Counted from the first letter of the stretch, positions 1-12,653 are shown. The stretch: DNA of 64,000 nucleotides from Deinococcus radiopugnans ATCC 19172 (GCF_006335125.1 NZ_VDMO01000002.1:186001-250000), one strand, 5' to 3'. A program made the numbers and translations. The notes: generated by a model not told the origin, from the sequence alone.

Positions 1-302
1 ACCGCCAGCAGGTGCGAGTGGTGCCACAGCTGCCCGTTCCGCAGCGCCGGAAAGCCGTAGGCCAGCCCGAAAGGAGGGGGCCGCGCGTCGTCCGGCACGC
101 CAGGCGAGGGGGCCGCGTACGCGCCCAGCACCACGCCGCCGCACACCGAGCTGATGCGGAACATGCTGCTGGGCAGCACCTCGCGGTCGGGGTAGCCCCA
201 GGCATCCACCTGCACCCCTTCCAGCCCACGCATGGCCCACGGATCGGTCACGTCGCGGATCACGTAGGGCCGCAGCGGCAGCGAGGCGGGAACCGCGCTC
301 AA
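1..302 (-). CDS. GNAT-family N-acyltransferase (3' end outside window)
   Basis: About 100 N-terminal residues are visible; the gene runs off the left edge. The segment reading [20 protein letters not shown] and ending in HLLAV is the acetyl-CoA-binding core region of a GNAT subfamily found beside racemases in Deinococcus. A TTG start at 300-302 overlaps the TGA of the racemase gene, and GGAGGA lies nine bases upstream, so translation is probably coupled. From what is known of the enolase-superfamily N-succinylamino acid racemases, a partner GNAT that acylates D-amino acids with succinyl-CoA is plausible here, but the substrate is inferred only from the neighbour. Confidence 0.7.
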   Translation of the reverse strand, partial: MSAVPASLPLRPYVIRDVTDPWAMRGLEGVQVDAWGYPDREVLPSSMFRISSVCGGVVLGAYAAPSPGVPDDARPPPFGLAYGFPALRNGQLWHHSHLLA

Positions 303-1408
303 GGGCGGTGTTCCTCCGTCAGCTCGGCCACGCTCTCGATAAAGTCGCGGTTGAGGGTCACGCCGATGCCCGGGCCTTCGGGAACCGGCATCAGGCCGTC
401 CACGGCTTCCAGCGGCTCGTTGATGATGTCCGTTTCCCAGTAGCGGCTGGCGCTTGATGTATCACCGGGCAGCGTGAAGTTCGGCAGGGTGGACAGGTGG
501 ATGTTGTGCGCGCGGCCCACGCCCCCTTCCAGCATGCCGCCGCACCACACCGGGGCGCCGAACGCCTGCGCCACGTCGTGCACGCGCCGGGCCTCGGCCA
601 GACCGCCCACGCGGGCCACCTTGAGGTTGATCACGCCGCCCGCGCCAATCGCCAATGCTTTGCGGGCGTCTGCCGCGCTGGCGATGCTCTCGTCCAGGCA
701 CAGCGGGGTCTGGAGGCGGGTTTGCAGCGTGGCATGATCCACCAGATCGTCCCAGGCCAGCGGCTGCTCGATGTAGGTCATCTTGTACTCGTCCAGCGCC
801 CGCAGGCGCACCGAGTCGGCCAGCGTGTAGGCGCTGTTGGCGTCCACCGTCAGGCGGATATCGGGAAACGCCTCGCGGGTGGCGCGCACCGGCTGGACGT
901 CCCAGCCCGGCTTGATCTTGAGCTTGATGCGGCGGTAACCCTGCTCGACGTGGCGGCGCACGGCGTCCACCGTGGCGGCCTCATCGGCCTGAATGCCCAG
1001 GCTGACGCCCACCTCCACCTGGGTCTTGCGCCCGCCCAGCAGGGTACCCAGCGGCACGTTCAGCATGCGCGCCCACAAGTCCCACGCGGCCATTTCCACC
1101 ATCGCGCGGGCCATCCTGTTGCCCCGGAACGCGCCCAGCGCGTCGTTCAACTCCTCCGGGTTGGCAAAGGTCTTGCCCAGGATGCGCGGCAGGAACACAT
1201 TCCGCAGCAGATCCAACGCCCCGGCCAGCGTCTCCTCGCGGTACATCGGGGCGACTTCCATGGTGCCTTCCGACAGGCCCTGCACACCGTCGCCGTGCAG
1301 CACCAGCAGCGGCACCGTGCGGGCGGTCTGGACACCAAAGCTGGTCTCGAAGCGGAATTTCAGTGGCAGGCGGACAACCATGATCTCGGCGGCTTCTATT
1401 CGCAGCAT
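299..1408 (-). CDS. N-acylamino acid racemase / o-succinylbenzoate synthase (enolase superfamily)
   Basis: A 369-residue member of the enolase superfamily, nearly colinear with the Deinococcus N-acylamino acid racemase. The KxK acid/base pair is at K162/K164, the metal ligands are D189, E214 and D239, and the second catalytic lysine is K263. It epimerises N-acyl (probably N-succinyl) amino acids; family members can also make o-succinylbenzoate for menaquinone. The start MLRIEAAEI is preferred over one 39 bases upstream because it aligns with the family and has a CATACT -10-like box seven bases before ATG. It overlaps the downstream GNAT gene by four bases, which favours the amino-acid role over menaquinone synthesis. 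Confidence 0.93.
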   Translation of the reverse strand: MLRIEAAEIMVVRLPLKFRFETSFGVQTARTVPLLVLHGDGVQGLSEGTMEVAPMYREETLAGALDLLRNVFLPRILGKTFANPEELNDALGAFRGNRMARAMVEMAAWDLWARMLNVPLGTLLGGRKTQVEVGVSLGIQADEAATVDAVRRHVEQGYRRIKLKIKPGWDVQPVRATREAFPDIRLTVDANSAYTLADSVRLRALDEYKMTYIEQPLAWDDLVDHATLQTRLQTPLCLDESIASAADARKALAIGAGGVINLKVARVGGLAEARRVHDVAQAFGAPVWCGGMLEGGVGRAHNIHLSTLPNFTLPGDTSSASRYWETDIINEPLEAVDGLMPVPEGPGIGVTLNRDFIESVAELTEEHRP

Positions 1409-1415
1409 GCCCCAC

Positions 1416-1421
1416 AGTATG
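1416..1421 (-). promoter_or_regulatory. -10 box of leaderless racemase gene
   Basis: CATACT on the minus strand, followed by exactly seven bases and then ATG at 1408. There is no Shine-Dalgarno sequence, so a leaderless transcript is likely. Confidence 0.45.
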
Positions 1422-1511
1422 GGGGCTGGGCCTAGAATGGGGTGCAAAACAGGCCACGACAGTCAGGACAGCGGGACGGCTCGCCGCTCCTCCCACGTTC
1501 CAGGAGACATC

Positions 1512-1937
1512 ATGCAGAACCCGGACGCAGCGCAGGCAGCAGAACAGTCGGCCTCTGACCTAATCTCCGATAAAATCGCCGCCCTGGGCGACTGGCGCGG
1601 CGAAACCCTGGGGCGGATGCGGCGGCTGATCCTGGAAGCAGACCCGGACGTGACCGAGACGTGGAAGTGGGGCGGCACGCCGGTCTGGGAGCACGACGGC
1701 ATCCTCTGCACGGGCGAAACGTACAAAGGGGCTGTCAAGCTGACCTTTGCGAAGGGCGCATCTCTGGACGATCCGGCCCAGCTCTTCAATGCCAGCTTGG
1801 AGGGCAACACCCGCCGTGCCATCGACATTCATGAGGGTCAGGAGGTAGACGAGTCGGCCTTCAGAACCCTGATTGGGCAGGCGGTGGCCCTCAACAGCGC
1901 CGGAAAACCGAAGCCTCCGAAGAGAACCACAACCTGA
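1512..1937 (+). CDS. DUF1801 family protein
   Basis: A 141-residue soluble protein containing the DUF1801 (YdhG-like) core: an N-terminal helix with the [18 protein letters not shown] segment, then [13 protein letters not shown] and KGAVKLTF. The biochemical role of the family is not established. ATG at 1512 is chosen over longer in-frame starts because AGGAG lies just upstream and the upstream frame is the shadow of the racemase gene. The C-terminus is a short basic tail ([10 protein letters not shown]). It is transcribed divergently from the racemase and shows no operon link. Confidence 0.8.
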   Translation: MQNPDAAQAAEQSASDLISDKIAALGDWRGETLGRMRRLILEADPDVTETWKWGGTPVWEHDGILCTGETYKGAVKLTFAKGASLDDPAQLFNASLEGNTRRAIDIHEGQEVDESAFRTLIGQAVALNSAGKPKPPKRTTT

Positions 1938-2011
1938 ACACCCCACCGTTCCCACATCAGTCACAGCCGCCGGGCGGCAAACAGCACAGACGCGGTATAA
2001 CTACAGACACT

Positions 2012-3307
<1,296 letters not shown>

Positions 3308-3318
3308 ACCGTTGCGGC

Positions 3319-3355
3319 GCGGCGGCCTTTCCTTTTACATGAGGGAGGCCGCCGC
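3319..3355 (+). terminator. Probable terminator after sucB
   Basis: A perfect 10-bp stem, GCGGCGGCCT with AGGCCGCCGC, around a 17-base loop. The following sequence is only weakly T-rich. Confidence 0.55.
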
Positions 3356-3397
3356 TTGCTATTGGGTTCCGTCAGGCCCTTGAAAGGTCCGTGCGCC

Positions 3398-3403
3398 TAA
3401 GCT
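3398..3403 (+). promoter_or_regulatory. -10 box of leaderless repeat-protein gene
   Basis: TAAGCT followed by six bases and ATG at 3410. No Shine-Dalgarno sequence is present. Confidence 0.5.
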
Positions 3404-3409
3404 GGTGCC

Positions 3410-3916
3410 ATGACGGTCATGCCGGAGACAGCCCTACAGACAGCATTACGCGGACGCCTGGGCACCCTGAGCGAGGGCCTGAATCTTCAGGGCACCTGGG
3501 ACGGCCAGCGCCTGAGCGGGCGCGTCGGCAGCTTCACGGCGGGACAGGACGTCGTGGTGGGGCTGACGGCGGACGGGCTGGCGGGCCGGGTGGGCGGCTT
3601 CACGCGCGGTTTTGACCTGCGGGCCGACGTGCTGGCCGGAGAGCTGCACCTGCATCTGGGCGGCGTGGACGGCATAGACGCACGCCTGGACTTCACACCG
3701 GACGGCGCGGCAGGCCGCTACGGGCGGTTTACTGACGGTCTGGATGTCCACCTGCGCCACTACGCGGGCGAGGTGCGCGGACGCTTTGGCGGGTACAGCA
3801 GCGGCACCGACTTCCGGATGGAACTGGGCGAGGTGCCGCTGCCGCTGGCCGTGATCCTCGCGGTGGCGGCCCTGTGCCTATGGCGCGAGGACGTGGCGCT
3901 GACAGCGGCGAGCTGA
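3410..3916 (+). CDS. Unknown protein of six 22-residue repeats with C-terminal hydrophobic segment
   Basis: 168 residues that I do not recognise as a named family. Residues 13-143 are six tandem units of 21-22 residues with the pattern L-x-G-R-x-G-x-F-T-x-G-x-D followed by alternating polar and hydrophobic positions, suggesting a beta-rich solenoid or roll. Units start near residues 13, 35, 57, 79, 100 and 122. Residues 144-158 (LPLAVILAVAALCLW) form one hydrophobic segment that could anchor the protein in a membrane. There is no signal peptide. It stands alone between sucB and a convergent hydrolase gene. The ATG at 3410 fits the leaderless -10 spacing; a second ATG nine bases later is possible. 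Confidence 0.7.
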   Translation: MTVMPETALQTALRGRLGTLSEGLNLQGTWDGQRLSGRVGSFTAGQDVVVGLTADGLAGRVGGFTRGFDLRADVLAGELHLHLGGVDGIDARLDFTPDGAAGRYGRFTDGLDVHLRHYAGEVRGRFGGYSSGTDFRMELGEVPLPLAVILAVAALCLWREDVALTAAS

Positions 3917-3925
3917 AGCGGCCTC

Positions 3926-5050
3926 TCAGCGCGTGTGCGCCCGCAGCCACGCCGCCATGTCGTTCATGGGGCCGCCCGCCATCGGGGCAAACTCGTCCTT
4001 TGTTATGTCCGCCGCCGGGCCGAGGCTGTGGCCCAGGCCGGGGTACAGCTTGAGGGTGTGCTCGGTGTTGCCCGCAGCGGCCAGCGCCGCATCCAGCTCT
4101 CGGGCATCGGCAGGATCGATGTTGCCGTCGTTCTCGCCCTGCAAGATCAGGACTGGCATCTTGAGCTTCGGGGCCAGTTCGCCCAGCGTGGGCAGTGTGG
4201 TGGCGGGGGCGTACAGCGGCGACTGCGCGACGCTCTGGGTGAAGAAGGCCTGCACCATCGGCAACGCTTCGCCGCGCAGGTCAATCTGGCCGTCCCCGTT
4301 GGTGTCCAGCACGGTGCTGAGCCTGGGCACCTGCGGCGTGCTGTCGGGGGCCAGCAGGAACTGCCCCTGCGTTCTCGCCAACGCTGAGCCGGGGCCGTAG
4401 AGCGAGGCCACCACCCCTTTAAGATCGATCTGGCCGTCTGGGGCGTAGGGCTCCAAGTACTTCAGGCCCACCCGCTCGAACTGGTGCGCGAAGGCGTCGG
4501 CGAAGGGCCGGACCACCGGCCCCTGCACGATCAAGCCCTGGGCGCCCGCCGCCTGCGCCAGCGCCGCCGCCACCACGCTGCCCTCGCTCCAGCCGTAGAT
4601 CAAGACCTGTTCCGCGTCGATGCCTGGCTGCTTTTTCGCCGTCTCCAGGGCCGTCTTCGCGTCGGCCAGCAGGTCTTGCAGGGTCAACTTCGCATAGCTT
4701 TCCTGTGCAACCTGCGCGGTCTTCGGGTCAAAGGTGGCCGCCGCGTAACGCTTGTCGAAGCGCATCACCGCGAAGCCCTGACGGGCCAGCGTCTGCGCCA
4801 GCGTGCCCAGCGAGCCCTGCACCAGCCCGCCGTAAGACTGAAAACTGCCGTTCAGGTCTTCGGGGCCGGTGCCCTGAACAAGCAGCACCAGCGGCGCGGG
4901 CGTGGTTCCGGCGGGCCGCAACAACTCGGCGCGGGTGGGCTGCCCGCCAAAATCGAGGGTCAGGGCCTGGGTGAGCGGGCCGGGCTCAGTACCTCCGGCC
5001 AGTCCCAGGGAACCCAGCGTGAGGGCGGCGAGCATCAGAAGGCGTTTCAT
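3926..5050 (-). CDS. Secreted alpha/beta hydrolase
   Basis: 374 residues with an N-terminal signal peptide (KRLLMLAALTLGSLGLAGG). The alpha/beta hydrolase fold is shown by the nucleophile elbow GWSEG with S155, a late acid in QGENDGNID and the catalytic histidine in PGLGHS near the C-terminus. The sequence LDTNGDGQIDLRGE in the middle is a canonical EF-hand-like calcium loop, unusual for this fold and suggesting a calcium-stabilised exported enzyme. The substrate is unknown; esterase or peptidase activity is possible. The start has a TAGCCT box six bases upstream and lies back to back with the divergent winged-helix gene. Confidence 0.85.
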   Translation of the reverse strand: MKRLLMLAALTLGSLGLAGGTEPGPLTQALTLDFGGQPTRAELLRPAGTTPAPLVLLVQGTGPEDLNGSFQSYGGLVQGSLGTLAQTLARQGFAVMRFDKRYAAATFDPKTAQVAQESYAKLTLQDLLADAKTALETAKKQPGIDAEQVLIYGWSEGSVVAAALAQAAGAQGLIVQGPVVRPFADAFAHQFERVGLKYLEPYAPDGQIDLKGVVASLYGPGSALARTQGQFLLAPDSTPQVPRLSTVLDTNGDGQIDLRGEALPMVQAFFTQSVAQSPLYAPATTLPTLGELAPKLKMPVLILQGENDGNIDPADARELDAALAAAGNTEHTLKLYPGLGHSLGPAADITKDEFAPMAGGPMNDMAAWLRAHTR

Positions 5051-5056
5051 GCCCCC

Positions 5057-5073
5057 AGGCTAGAAGGTAGGCT
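5057..5073. promoter_or_regulatory. Back-to-back leaderless promoters
   Basis: TAGCCT on the minus strand (5057-5062) is six bases from ATG 5050, and TAGGCT on the plus strand (5068-5073) is seven bases from ATG 5081. The two -10 boxes are only five bases apart, so the two divergent genes probably compete for polymerase or share a regulator. Confidence 0.5.
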
Positions 5074-5080
5074 GCTTCCC

Positions 5081-5737
5081 ATGAAAGCCCCCGCGGGAAG
5101 CAGCCACGCCCCCTTCACGGTGGTCACGAATCGGCGGCAGGCCGAGGTGATCACCAGCCGCGACGAACTGCGCCGCCTCGCCCCGTTCATGGGCCGCGAG
5201 GCCTGCGTGTCGGGGGCGGCCCGCATGCTCGATCTGGGGGTCACGGCCACCTACAAACTCGTGACCCGTTTTCGGGCGCTGGGCCTGATTCAGGAGACCC
5301 GCCAGGAGCAGCGGGCCGGGCGGGCCGTCCGGTACTACCGCGCCCCCGCCGCCTTTTTCGTGCCCTTTCATGTCCTCGGGCTGGAGCAGATCGGCGAGCG
5401 CAACCGTCTGGCCCATCTCCAGCGCTTCGAGCGCAACCTGGCGGCCTCGGTGCGGCATGACTTTTCCCCGGAGTGGGGCACCCTGACCGGCCTGCTGCCG
5501 TCCGGCGAGACGTACTACGAGATCGCCACGCCAGACGGCCACCTCTGGGATCCCCTGGAGGAGGGCGCGCCGCTGCTGCTGTCCGGCTGGAACCTGATCC
5601 GCGCCACGCCGGAAGAGGCCCGCACGCTGCAGCGTAGTCTGATGGCCCTGCTCACGCCGTACCTCAGGCGGGAGGACGGTGACCCGTATCTGCTGGGCAC
5701 GTTCCTGTGCCGCGATCACGCGGACGCTCAGCCCTGA
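5081..5737 (+). CDS. Winged-helix DNA-binding protein, uncharacterised
   Basis: 218 residues. The N-terminal half contains a helix-turn-helix (ACVSGAARMLDLGVTATYKL, then FRALGLIQETRQ) followed by a wing, typical of winged-helix regulators. The C-terminal half resembles no sensor domain I can name. It is likely a transcriptional regulator, and because its promoter abuts that of the divergent secreted hydrolase, that gene is a natural target. Its last 10 bases overlap the convergent DedA gene. Confidence 0.65.
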   Translation: MKAPAGSSHAPFTVVTNRRQAEVITSRDELRRLAPFMGREACVSGAARMLDLGVTATYKLVTRFRALGLIQETRQEQRAGRAVRYYRAPAAFFVPFHVLGLEQIGERNRLAHLQRFERNLAASVRHDFSPEWGTLTGLLPSGETYYEIATPDGHLWDPLEEGAPLLLSGWNLIRATPEEARTLQRSLMALLTPYLRREDGDPYLLGTFLCRDHADAQP

Positions 5738-6360
5738 GTCTGGCTCCCGTCCGCCCGCTTCCCGGCCTGCCGCCTGCGCCGGATGACCCACACGGCGGCG
5801 GCCACCAGCAGGCCGCCCACGATCACGGTGGAGGCGGGGCCGATGTACTCGCCCACCCGCTCGTAATGGTCGCCCAGCAGGTACCCGGCACCCGCCAGCA
5901 CGCTGGCCCACAGCGCCGAGCCAATCGCGCTGTACAGCACGAAGGTGGGCAGCGGCATCTCGCTCATGCCCGCCGGCAGGCTGAGCAGGCTGCGGACGCC
6001 CGGCACCATGCGCCCGAACAGCACCGCCTTCGGGCCGTGGCGGTCAAACCAGTCGTCGGCCCTGTGGATGTCGTCGCCGCTCAGGGCCAGCCACCGGCCA
6101 TGCCGGTCGGCCCAGGCCACCAGCCGCTCCTCGCTGAACACCCGCCCGATGAAATACAGCGGCAGGGTGCCCACGACGCTGCCCAGCGTTCCGGCCAGCA
6201 CCACGCCCACCAGACTCAGCTCGCCGCGCGAGGCCGCGAAGCCCGCCGAGGGCAGGATCAGCTCGCTGGGCAGCGGCGGAAACACGTTTTCCAGCACCAT
6301 CAGCAGCACGATACCGGGGTAGCCCAGGCTGTCCATCAGGGTTTGAATCCACTCCACCAT
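5728..6360 (-). CDS. DedA family membrane protein
   Basis: A 210-residue polytopic membrane protein. The DedA signature is present: ENVFPPLPSELILPSAGF near the N-terminus and FGRMVPGVRSLLSLPAGM in the middle. DedA proteins include lipid scramblases or flippases and support envelope homeostasis and proton-motive-force-linked processes; the transported lipid cannot be told here. A TAGCCT box ends nine bases before ATG, so any leader is only a few bases long. The 3' end overlaps the convergent winged-helix gene. Confidence 0.9.
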   Translation of the reverse strand: MVEWIQTLMDSLGYPGIVLLMVLENVFPPLPSELILPSAGFAASRGELSLVGVVLAGTLGSVVGTLPLYFIGRVFSEERLVAWADRHGRWLALSGDDIHRADDWFDRHGPKAVLFGRMVPGVRSLLSLPAGMSEMPLPTFVLYSAIGSALWASVLAGAGYLLGDHYERVGEYIGPASTVIVGGLLVAAAVWVIRRRRQAGKRADGSQTQG

Positions 6361-6426
6361 CTGCCGCCCAGGCTAGGGGCGACGGGTCAGCGGGGCGTCA
6401 GCCGAAAGTCGGGCACAGGCAGACGC

Positions 6427-6975
6427 TCAGATGTGGGCGGGCAGCTTTTCCAGATACTTGAAGGGCAGGCTCAGGGCGCTCTCGCCCTGCCGGAAGGCGG
6501 CCAGATACCCGCTGACGGTGCCGCCCGAGCGTTCGACGATCCGGGCCAGGGTCTGGGCGGTGCCGCCGCTGGAAATCACGTCCTGCACGATGGCCACCTG
6601 CTTGCCCTTCAGGCGGGCGGCGTGCGGACTGTCCAGCCAGAAGGTCTCGGCCACGCCCAGGGTCATGCTGGGGGCGTCCTGAATGATCGGGTCTTGCATG
6701 TACGGGCGGCGCTTCTTGCGCACGCACTCGTAGGGCAGGCCGCTCACGTGGCTCAACTCGTGGGCCAGCGGCAGGGCGTTGGTCACCACCGTCAGCAACA
6801 CCTCGGTGCCTTCGGGGATCATCACCAGCATCTCGCGGGCCACCGCGCGGGTGAATTCGCTGTCGCCGATGAACTCCACCAGCGGCACGCGGCCCATGCT
6901 GCCAGCACGCGCGCTGGGCAGGGTGCGGGTCACGCCGCCGATCTTCACGGTCACTTCCGGGTTGGCCTGGGTCAT
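6427..6975 (-). CDS. Phosphoribosyltransferase-like protein (adenine/xanthine PRT type)
   Basis: 182 residues of the type I PRTase fold. The PRPP-binding loop is [13 protein letters not shown]. The region [14 protein letters not shown] corresponds to the flexible loop of APRT/Xpt-like enzymes. It is a paralogue of the gene at 7031, with the same order of motifs. In some family members the PRPP motif serves gene regulation rather than catalysis. The second acidic residue of the usual ED/DD pair is replaced by Q-D here (QDVISSGG), so the purine substrate and even activity are uncertain. A TAAGCT box lies six bases before ATG. Confidence 0.8.
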   Translation of the reverse strand: MTQANPEVTVKIGGVTRTLPSARAGSMGRVPLVEFIGDSEFTRAVAREMLVMIPEGTEVLLTVVTNALPLAHELSHVSGLPYECVRKKRRPYMQDPIIQDAPSMTLGVAETFWLDSPHAARLKGKQVAIVQDVISSGGTAQTLARIVERSGGTVSGYLAAFRQGESALSLPFKYLEKLPAHI

Positions 6976-6981
6976 GCCCCC

Positions 6982-6987
6982 AGCTTA
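6982..6987 (-). promoter_or_regulatory. -10 box of leaderless PRTase gene
   Basis: TAAGCT, then six bases, then ATG at 6975; no ribosome binding site. Confidence 0.5.
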
Positions 6988-7030
6988 GCCCGCCGGGGCG
7001 TCCGCGCAGGCCCCAGCGCCGGGCCAGCGG

Positions 7031-7567
<537 letters not shown>

Positions 7568-7574
7568 GGGACCG

Positions 7575-7580
7575 AGTGTA
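7575..7580 (-). promoter_or_regulatory. -10 box that sets a GTG start
   Basis: TACACT, then seven bases, then GTG at 7567. This supports the GTG over in-frame upstream starts. Confidence 0.5.
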
Positions 7581-7949
7581 ATGCCCGCAGGCCCCCGCAG
7601 GTCCAGACGCCACAGGTCCAGACGAGCGGCACCGTCACCATCAAAAGAACACCCGCGCCGCAGGGAGAGGCAGACGGCTTGACTGAAAGCGGCAATCCTG
7701 GACAACCGCTCCACCACGCCAACCGACTGCACGAATTGCCGACGAACCGCACGCTCGGCGGCGAGAGCCTGGAACGGACAGTGGACCGACCGGATACAGC
7801 GCAACCAGACGCGCTGATGGCCCTGATCTGAAAGGGCCTGCCACAGGGTGGCCTGCTGAGCCTGAAAGCGCCCGCCTTCGTGGTCAGGCCCGCGACCCGA
7901 CGGGCGCCTGCCTTCGCCCCGTCTAGTTCACCCGGCAATAGTTGACTTG
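7581..7949. other. Intergenic region without a recognisable gene
   Basis: About 370 bases. Short open frames on both strands resemble no protein I know and have no plausible start signal. A 12-base direct repeat CAGGTCCAGACG lies at 7598-7609 and 7613-7624. A decayed gene cannot be excluded. Confidence 0.4.
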
Positions 7950-7966
7950 TTTTATCATCAATAAAA
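7950..7966. promoter_or_regulatory. 17-bp inverted repeat, candidate operator of the sulfur locus
   Basis: TTTTAT and ATAAAA flank CATCA, a perfect 6-bp dyad. It directly follows TTGACT (7942-7947), a good -35-like hexamer, and lies 18 bases before the ATG of the DUF4395 gene. Position and symmetry suggest a repressor site; the regulator is unknown. Confidence 0.4.
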
Positions 7967-7983
7967 GATTACCTTTCTGGTCG

Positions 7984-8433
7984 ATGATTGCCACCGCATC
8001 CGTTCCCTCGGCATCTACAGACCTGAGCGCCCTGAAATTCAACCAGTACGCCGTGATCGGCGTGACCGTGCTGGCGCTGATGTCCGGCCTGAGCGCGCTG
8101 ACGCTGATCCTGGGCGCCGCCATGCTGCTGGGGGCCATTCGGCCTGAGCTCTCGCCGCTGCGGGCCGCGTACCGAATGTCTGGGCGGCGGCTGGGGCTGA
8201 GGCCCGAAGTCGTCGCTGAAGACCCCCGCGCCCACCACTTCGCGCAGGGTGTGGGCGGCGTGTTCCTGCTGGCCTCTGGTCTGAGCGGACTGGCGGGGCT
8301 GCCGCTGCTGGGCCTGGGGCTGGGACTGGCCGTGATCGCCCTGGCAGGTCTGAACCTGAGCCAGAAGATCTGTGTGGGCTGCCTGCTGTACTTCCAGTAC
8401 CGCCGCCTGCGCTACGCCGTCCTGAGCCGCTAG
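7984..8433 (+). CDS. DUF4395 family membrane protein
   Basis: 149 residues with two hydrophobic hairpins: residues 20-47 (YAVIGVTVLALMSGLSALTL onward) and roughly 90-120. The conserved end GLNLSQKICVGCLLYFQYRR with a CVGC pair is typical of DUF4395, a family often found beside thiosulfate or sulfide-handling genes. It precedes sulfite reductase by 103 bp on the same strand, which supports a role in sulfur metabolism, but the function is not established. ATG 7984 is preferred over TTG 7942, which lies inside the promoter. Confidence 0.75.
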   Translation: MIATASVPSASTDLSALKFNQYAVIGVTVLALMSGLSALTLILGAAMLLGAIRPELSPLRAAYRMSGRRLGLRPEVVAEDPRAHHFAQGVGGVFLLASGLSGLAGLPLLGLGLGLAVIALAGLNLSQKICVGCLLYFQYRRLRYAVLSR

Positions 8434-8536
8434 AACCCTTCAATTCCCCAGTTGGTCTCAGCCCGGATTTCACACCTGAAGTCCGCATCTCTCGTCGTTG
8501 CGCTTCATCCTCTTCCCCACCGCCGAGGTTTTCCCC

Positions 8537-10125
<1,589 letters not shown>

Positions 10126-10129
<4 letters not shown>

Positions 10130-10680
10130 CCGCCACGCTGGAGCGCCAGCCCTCCGCCGAAGGGGTGAAGACGGGACGCGTGGTGTGGTTCACCGGCCTC
10201 AGCGGGGCGGGCAAGAGCACGCTGGCCGCCGCGCTGCACACCGAATTGATGGCGCGCGGCGTGGCGGTGGAGCTGCTGGACGGCGACGCCGTGCGCGAGA
10301 ATCTCTGCAGGGGCCTGGGCTTCTCGCGCCAGGATCGCGACACAAATGTTCGGCGCATCGCCTTCGTGGCGGGCCTGCTCGCCAAACACGGCGTGACCGT
10401 GCTGGTCAGCGCCATCAGCCCCTATGCCGAGACCCGCCGCGAGGTGCTGGCCGCCCTGCCGAACACGCTGGAAGTCTTCGTGGACGCGCCGTTGGCGGTG
10501 GTCACGGCGCGCGACGTGAAAGGGCTGTATCTCAAGGCCATCGCTGGAGAGATCCAGCACTTCACCGGGGTCAGCGATCCCTACGAGGCCCCCCAGACGC
10601 CAGACCTGCACCTGCGAACCGATCAGATCAGCGTGGAGGACGGGGTGCGGGAGTTGCTGCGGGCACTGGGGGAAAGATGA
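10126..10680 (+). CDS. cysC: Adenylylsulfate (APS) kinase
   Basis: 184 residues, the usual CysC length. It phosphorylates APS to PAPS using ATP. The P-loop is GLSGAGKST near residue 25, and the family motifs [26 protein letters not shown] and FVDAPL are all present. It overlaps the sulfite reductase stop and the reductase (cysH) start by four bases each, so this is a tightly coupled operon. Confidence 0.96.
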
Positions 10681-11399
10681 CGGCGGGCGCGGAGAGGTTC
10701 GCCACCGAACCGCCTCTTCTCTCCATCCCTTGCACACCGCAGGCGCGGGAGGTCAAAACCCTTGACCTGATCCGATGGGCCATCGCCGCCCATCCCAACG
10801 TGCTGATGCCCAGCGCCTTCAACCTGAACGGCGTCGTGCTGATCGATCTGGCGGTGCGGGCGGGCTACCGGGGGCAGGTGGTGTTCGTGGACACCGGCTA
10901 CCACTTCGCCGAAACCCTGCAGACGCGGGATCGGCTGGCGGCGCGGTATGCCGAACTGGAATTCGTGACGCTGAACGCGGGGGCGTCGCCGGAAGACGGA
11001 CGCACCCCGCCGGAACTGTACGCGGCAGACCCCGATGCCTGCTGCGCGGCCCGCAAGGTGGCGCCGCTTCAGGAATACCTGCGCCATAAAAATCCCTCCG
11101 CGCTGCTGAATGCCCGCAGCCGCGATCAGGCCGCCACCCGCGCCGAGATTCCGTTTGTGGAAGAGGGTGGAGCCAGAATCAAGATCAACCCGCTGGCCGA
11201 GTGGACGCGCCAGGAGCTGGAAGCCTACGCCGCCGCGCACGACTTGCCGGTCAATCCGCTGTACGCCGACGGCTTTCTGTCGGTGGGCTGCTGGCCCTGC
11301 ACCCGCGCCGTGCGCCCCGGCGAGGACGCCCGCGCCGGACGCTGGGCCGGGCAGGGCAAGACTGAATGCGGCCTATGGGCCGGTGAAGGCCAGCTCTGA
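10677..11399 (+). CDS. cysH: APS/PAPS reductase, iron-sulfur type
   Basis: 240 residues. It reduces (phospho)adenylylsulfate to sulfite with thioredoxin. The cysteine pairs C122/C123 (DACCAARK) and C205/C208 (CWPC) are those that bind a 4Fe-4S cluster in APS-type reductases, and the catalytic C231 sits in KTECGLW. The usual final motif is ECGLH; here the histidine is tryptophan. The ATG at 10677 overlaps the cysC stop. Having an APS kinase and a cluster-type reductase together leaves open whether APS, PAPS or both are used. Confidence 0.93.
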   Translation: MTAGAERFATEPPLLSIPCTPQAREVKTLDLIRWAIAAHPNVLMPSAFNLNGVVLIDLAVRAGYRGQVVFVDTGYHFAETLQTRDRLAARYAELEFVTLNAGASPEDGRTPPELYAADPDACCAARKVAPLQEYLRHKNPSALLNARSRDQAATRAEIPFVEEGGARIKINPLAEWTRQELEAYAAAHDLPVNPLYADGFLSVGCWPCTRAVRPGEDARAGRWAGQGKTECGLWAGEGQL

Positions 11400-11485
11400 C
11401 GGGCCGCCCAACCGCGAAACATCAGCACGATGCACATCTTTTGCGGTGAGACCCCTTAACTTTTAGACCTCCGAAGGAGACCCCC

Positions 11486-12640
11486 ATGCCCACCCTTCCC
11501 CATCCCGTCACTGGCCTTCCCACGCCGCTGGGCGGCACGCTGATCCATCAGGTGAGCCGCGTCCCCGAGGCTGAACTGCGCGGGCTGCCCCGGCTGGAAC
11601 TGTCCGAACGCAGCGCCGCCGATCTGGAACTGCTGGCGACGGGCGCGTACTCGCCGCTGACCGGTTTTCTGGTCGAGGCCGACTATCTGAACGTGATCGA
11701 GCACCTGCGCCTGGCCGACGGTACGCCCTGGAGCCTGCCCATCACCCTGCCGGTGGGCCGCGCCGAGGCCCGTGAGCTGCGGGGCCGCGTCGTGCTGACC
11801 CGTGACGGCGCGGCGGTGGGATTGATCGACGTTCAGGAGCAGTTCGAGGCCCGCAAACTGTGGGAAGCCCGCGAGGTCTACCGCACCGAGGAAGCGGCCC
11901 ATCCCGGCGTGGCGGCGCTGTACGCGGGGGGCGAGATCAATCTGGCCGGGCCGGTCACGCTGTTTGAGGTGCCGCGTGGAACCTTCCCCCAGCACCACCG
12001 CACCCCCGCCGAGGTTCGCGCCGCCATCGAGGCGCGCGGCTGGCGCACCACGGTGGCGTTCCAGACCCGCAACCCGATCCACCGCGCGCACGAGTACCTG
12101 CATAAAGTCGCGCTGGAACTGGTGGACGGCCTGCTGCTGCACCCGCTGGTGGGCACCACCAAGGGCGACGACGTGCCGGCCGACGTGCGGGTGGAGGCCT
12201 ACGAGGTGCTGCTCTCGCGCTACTACCCCGCCCCCCGCACCCTGCTGAGCGTGTACCCCGCCGCCATGCGCTACGCCGGGCCGCGCGAGGCGATCACGCA
12301 CGCGCTGTCGCGGCGCAACTACGGGGCCACCCATTTCATCGTGGGGCGCGATCACGCGGGCGTGGGCAGCTACTACGGCACCTACGCCGCGCAGGAAATC
12401 TTCAACGAATTCACCGCCGAGGAACTGGGCATCCGCATCCTGAAGTTCGAGCATACCTTCTACTGCCAGTCCTGCGCCCAGCTGGTCAGCCCCCGCACCT
12501 GCCCGCACGACGCGTCGCATCACCTCGTGCTGAGTGGCACGAAGGTGCGCGAGAAGCTGAGAAACGGCGAGAACCTGCCCGCTGAATTCTCGCGCCCGGA
12601 GGTGGCCGAGGTGCTGCGGCGGGCGTATCAGGACAGCTAA
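11486..12640 (+). CDS. sat: Sulfate adenylyltransferase (ATP sulfurylase)
   Basis: 384 residues of the monomer-type ATP sulfurylase that forms APS from sulfate and ATP. The nucleotide-binding motif [11 protein letters not shown], the [10 protein letters not shown] segment and the C-terminal zinc-type cysteines ([10 protein letters not shown] ... TCPHDASHH) are present. GAAGGAG precedes ATG by seven bases. It follows cysH after 86 bp and completes the sulfate-to-sulfide route encoded here; no cysDN genes are needed. Confidence 0.96.
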   Translation: MPTLPHPVTGLPTPLGGTLIHQVSRVPEAELRGLPRLELSERSAADLELLATGAYSPLTGFLVEADYLNVIEHLRLADGTPWSLPITLPVGRAEARELRGRVVLTRDGAAVGLIDVQEQFEARKLWEAREVYRTEEAAHPGVAALYAGGEINLAGPVTLFEVPRGTFPQHHRTPAEVRAAIEARGWRTTVAFQTRNPIHRAHEYLHKVALELVDGLLLHPLVGTTKGDDVPADVRVEAYEVLLSRYYPAPRTLLSVYPAAMRYAGPREAITHALSRRNYGATHFIVGRDHAGVGSYYGTYAAQEIFNEFTAEELGIRILKFEHTFYCQSCAQLVSPRTCPHDASHHLVLSGTKVREKLRNGENLPAEFSRPEVAEVLRRAYQDS

Positions 12641-12653
12641 AAACAGTCGAATC

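Noticed and set aside
7581..7949. A small protein gene in the sulfur-locus intergenic region
   Set aside because: Frames on both strands lack a start signal, a recognisable domain and agreement with neighbouring codon use.
7950..7966. Radiation/desiccation response motif (DdrO box)
   Set aside because: It is a 17-bp dyad, but only about ten of sixteen positions agree with the TTATGTNATTGACATAA consensus, and the neighbouring genes are for sulfur metabolism, not DNA repair. No better match was seen in the window.
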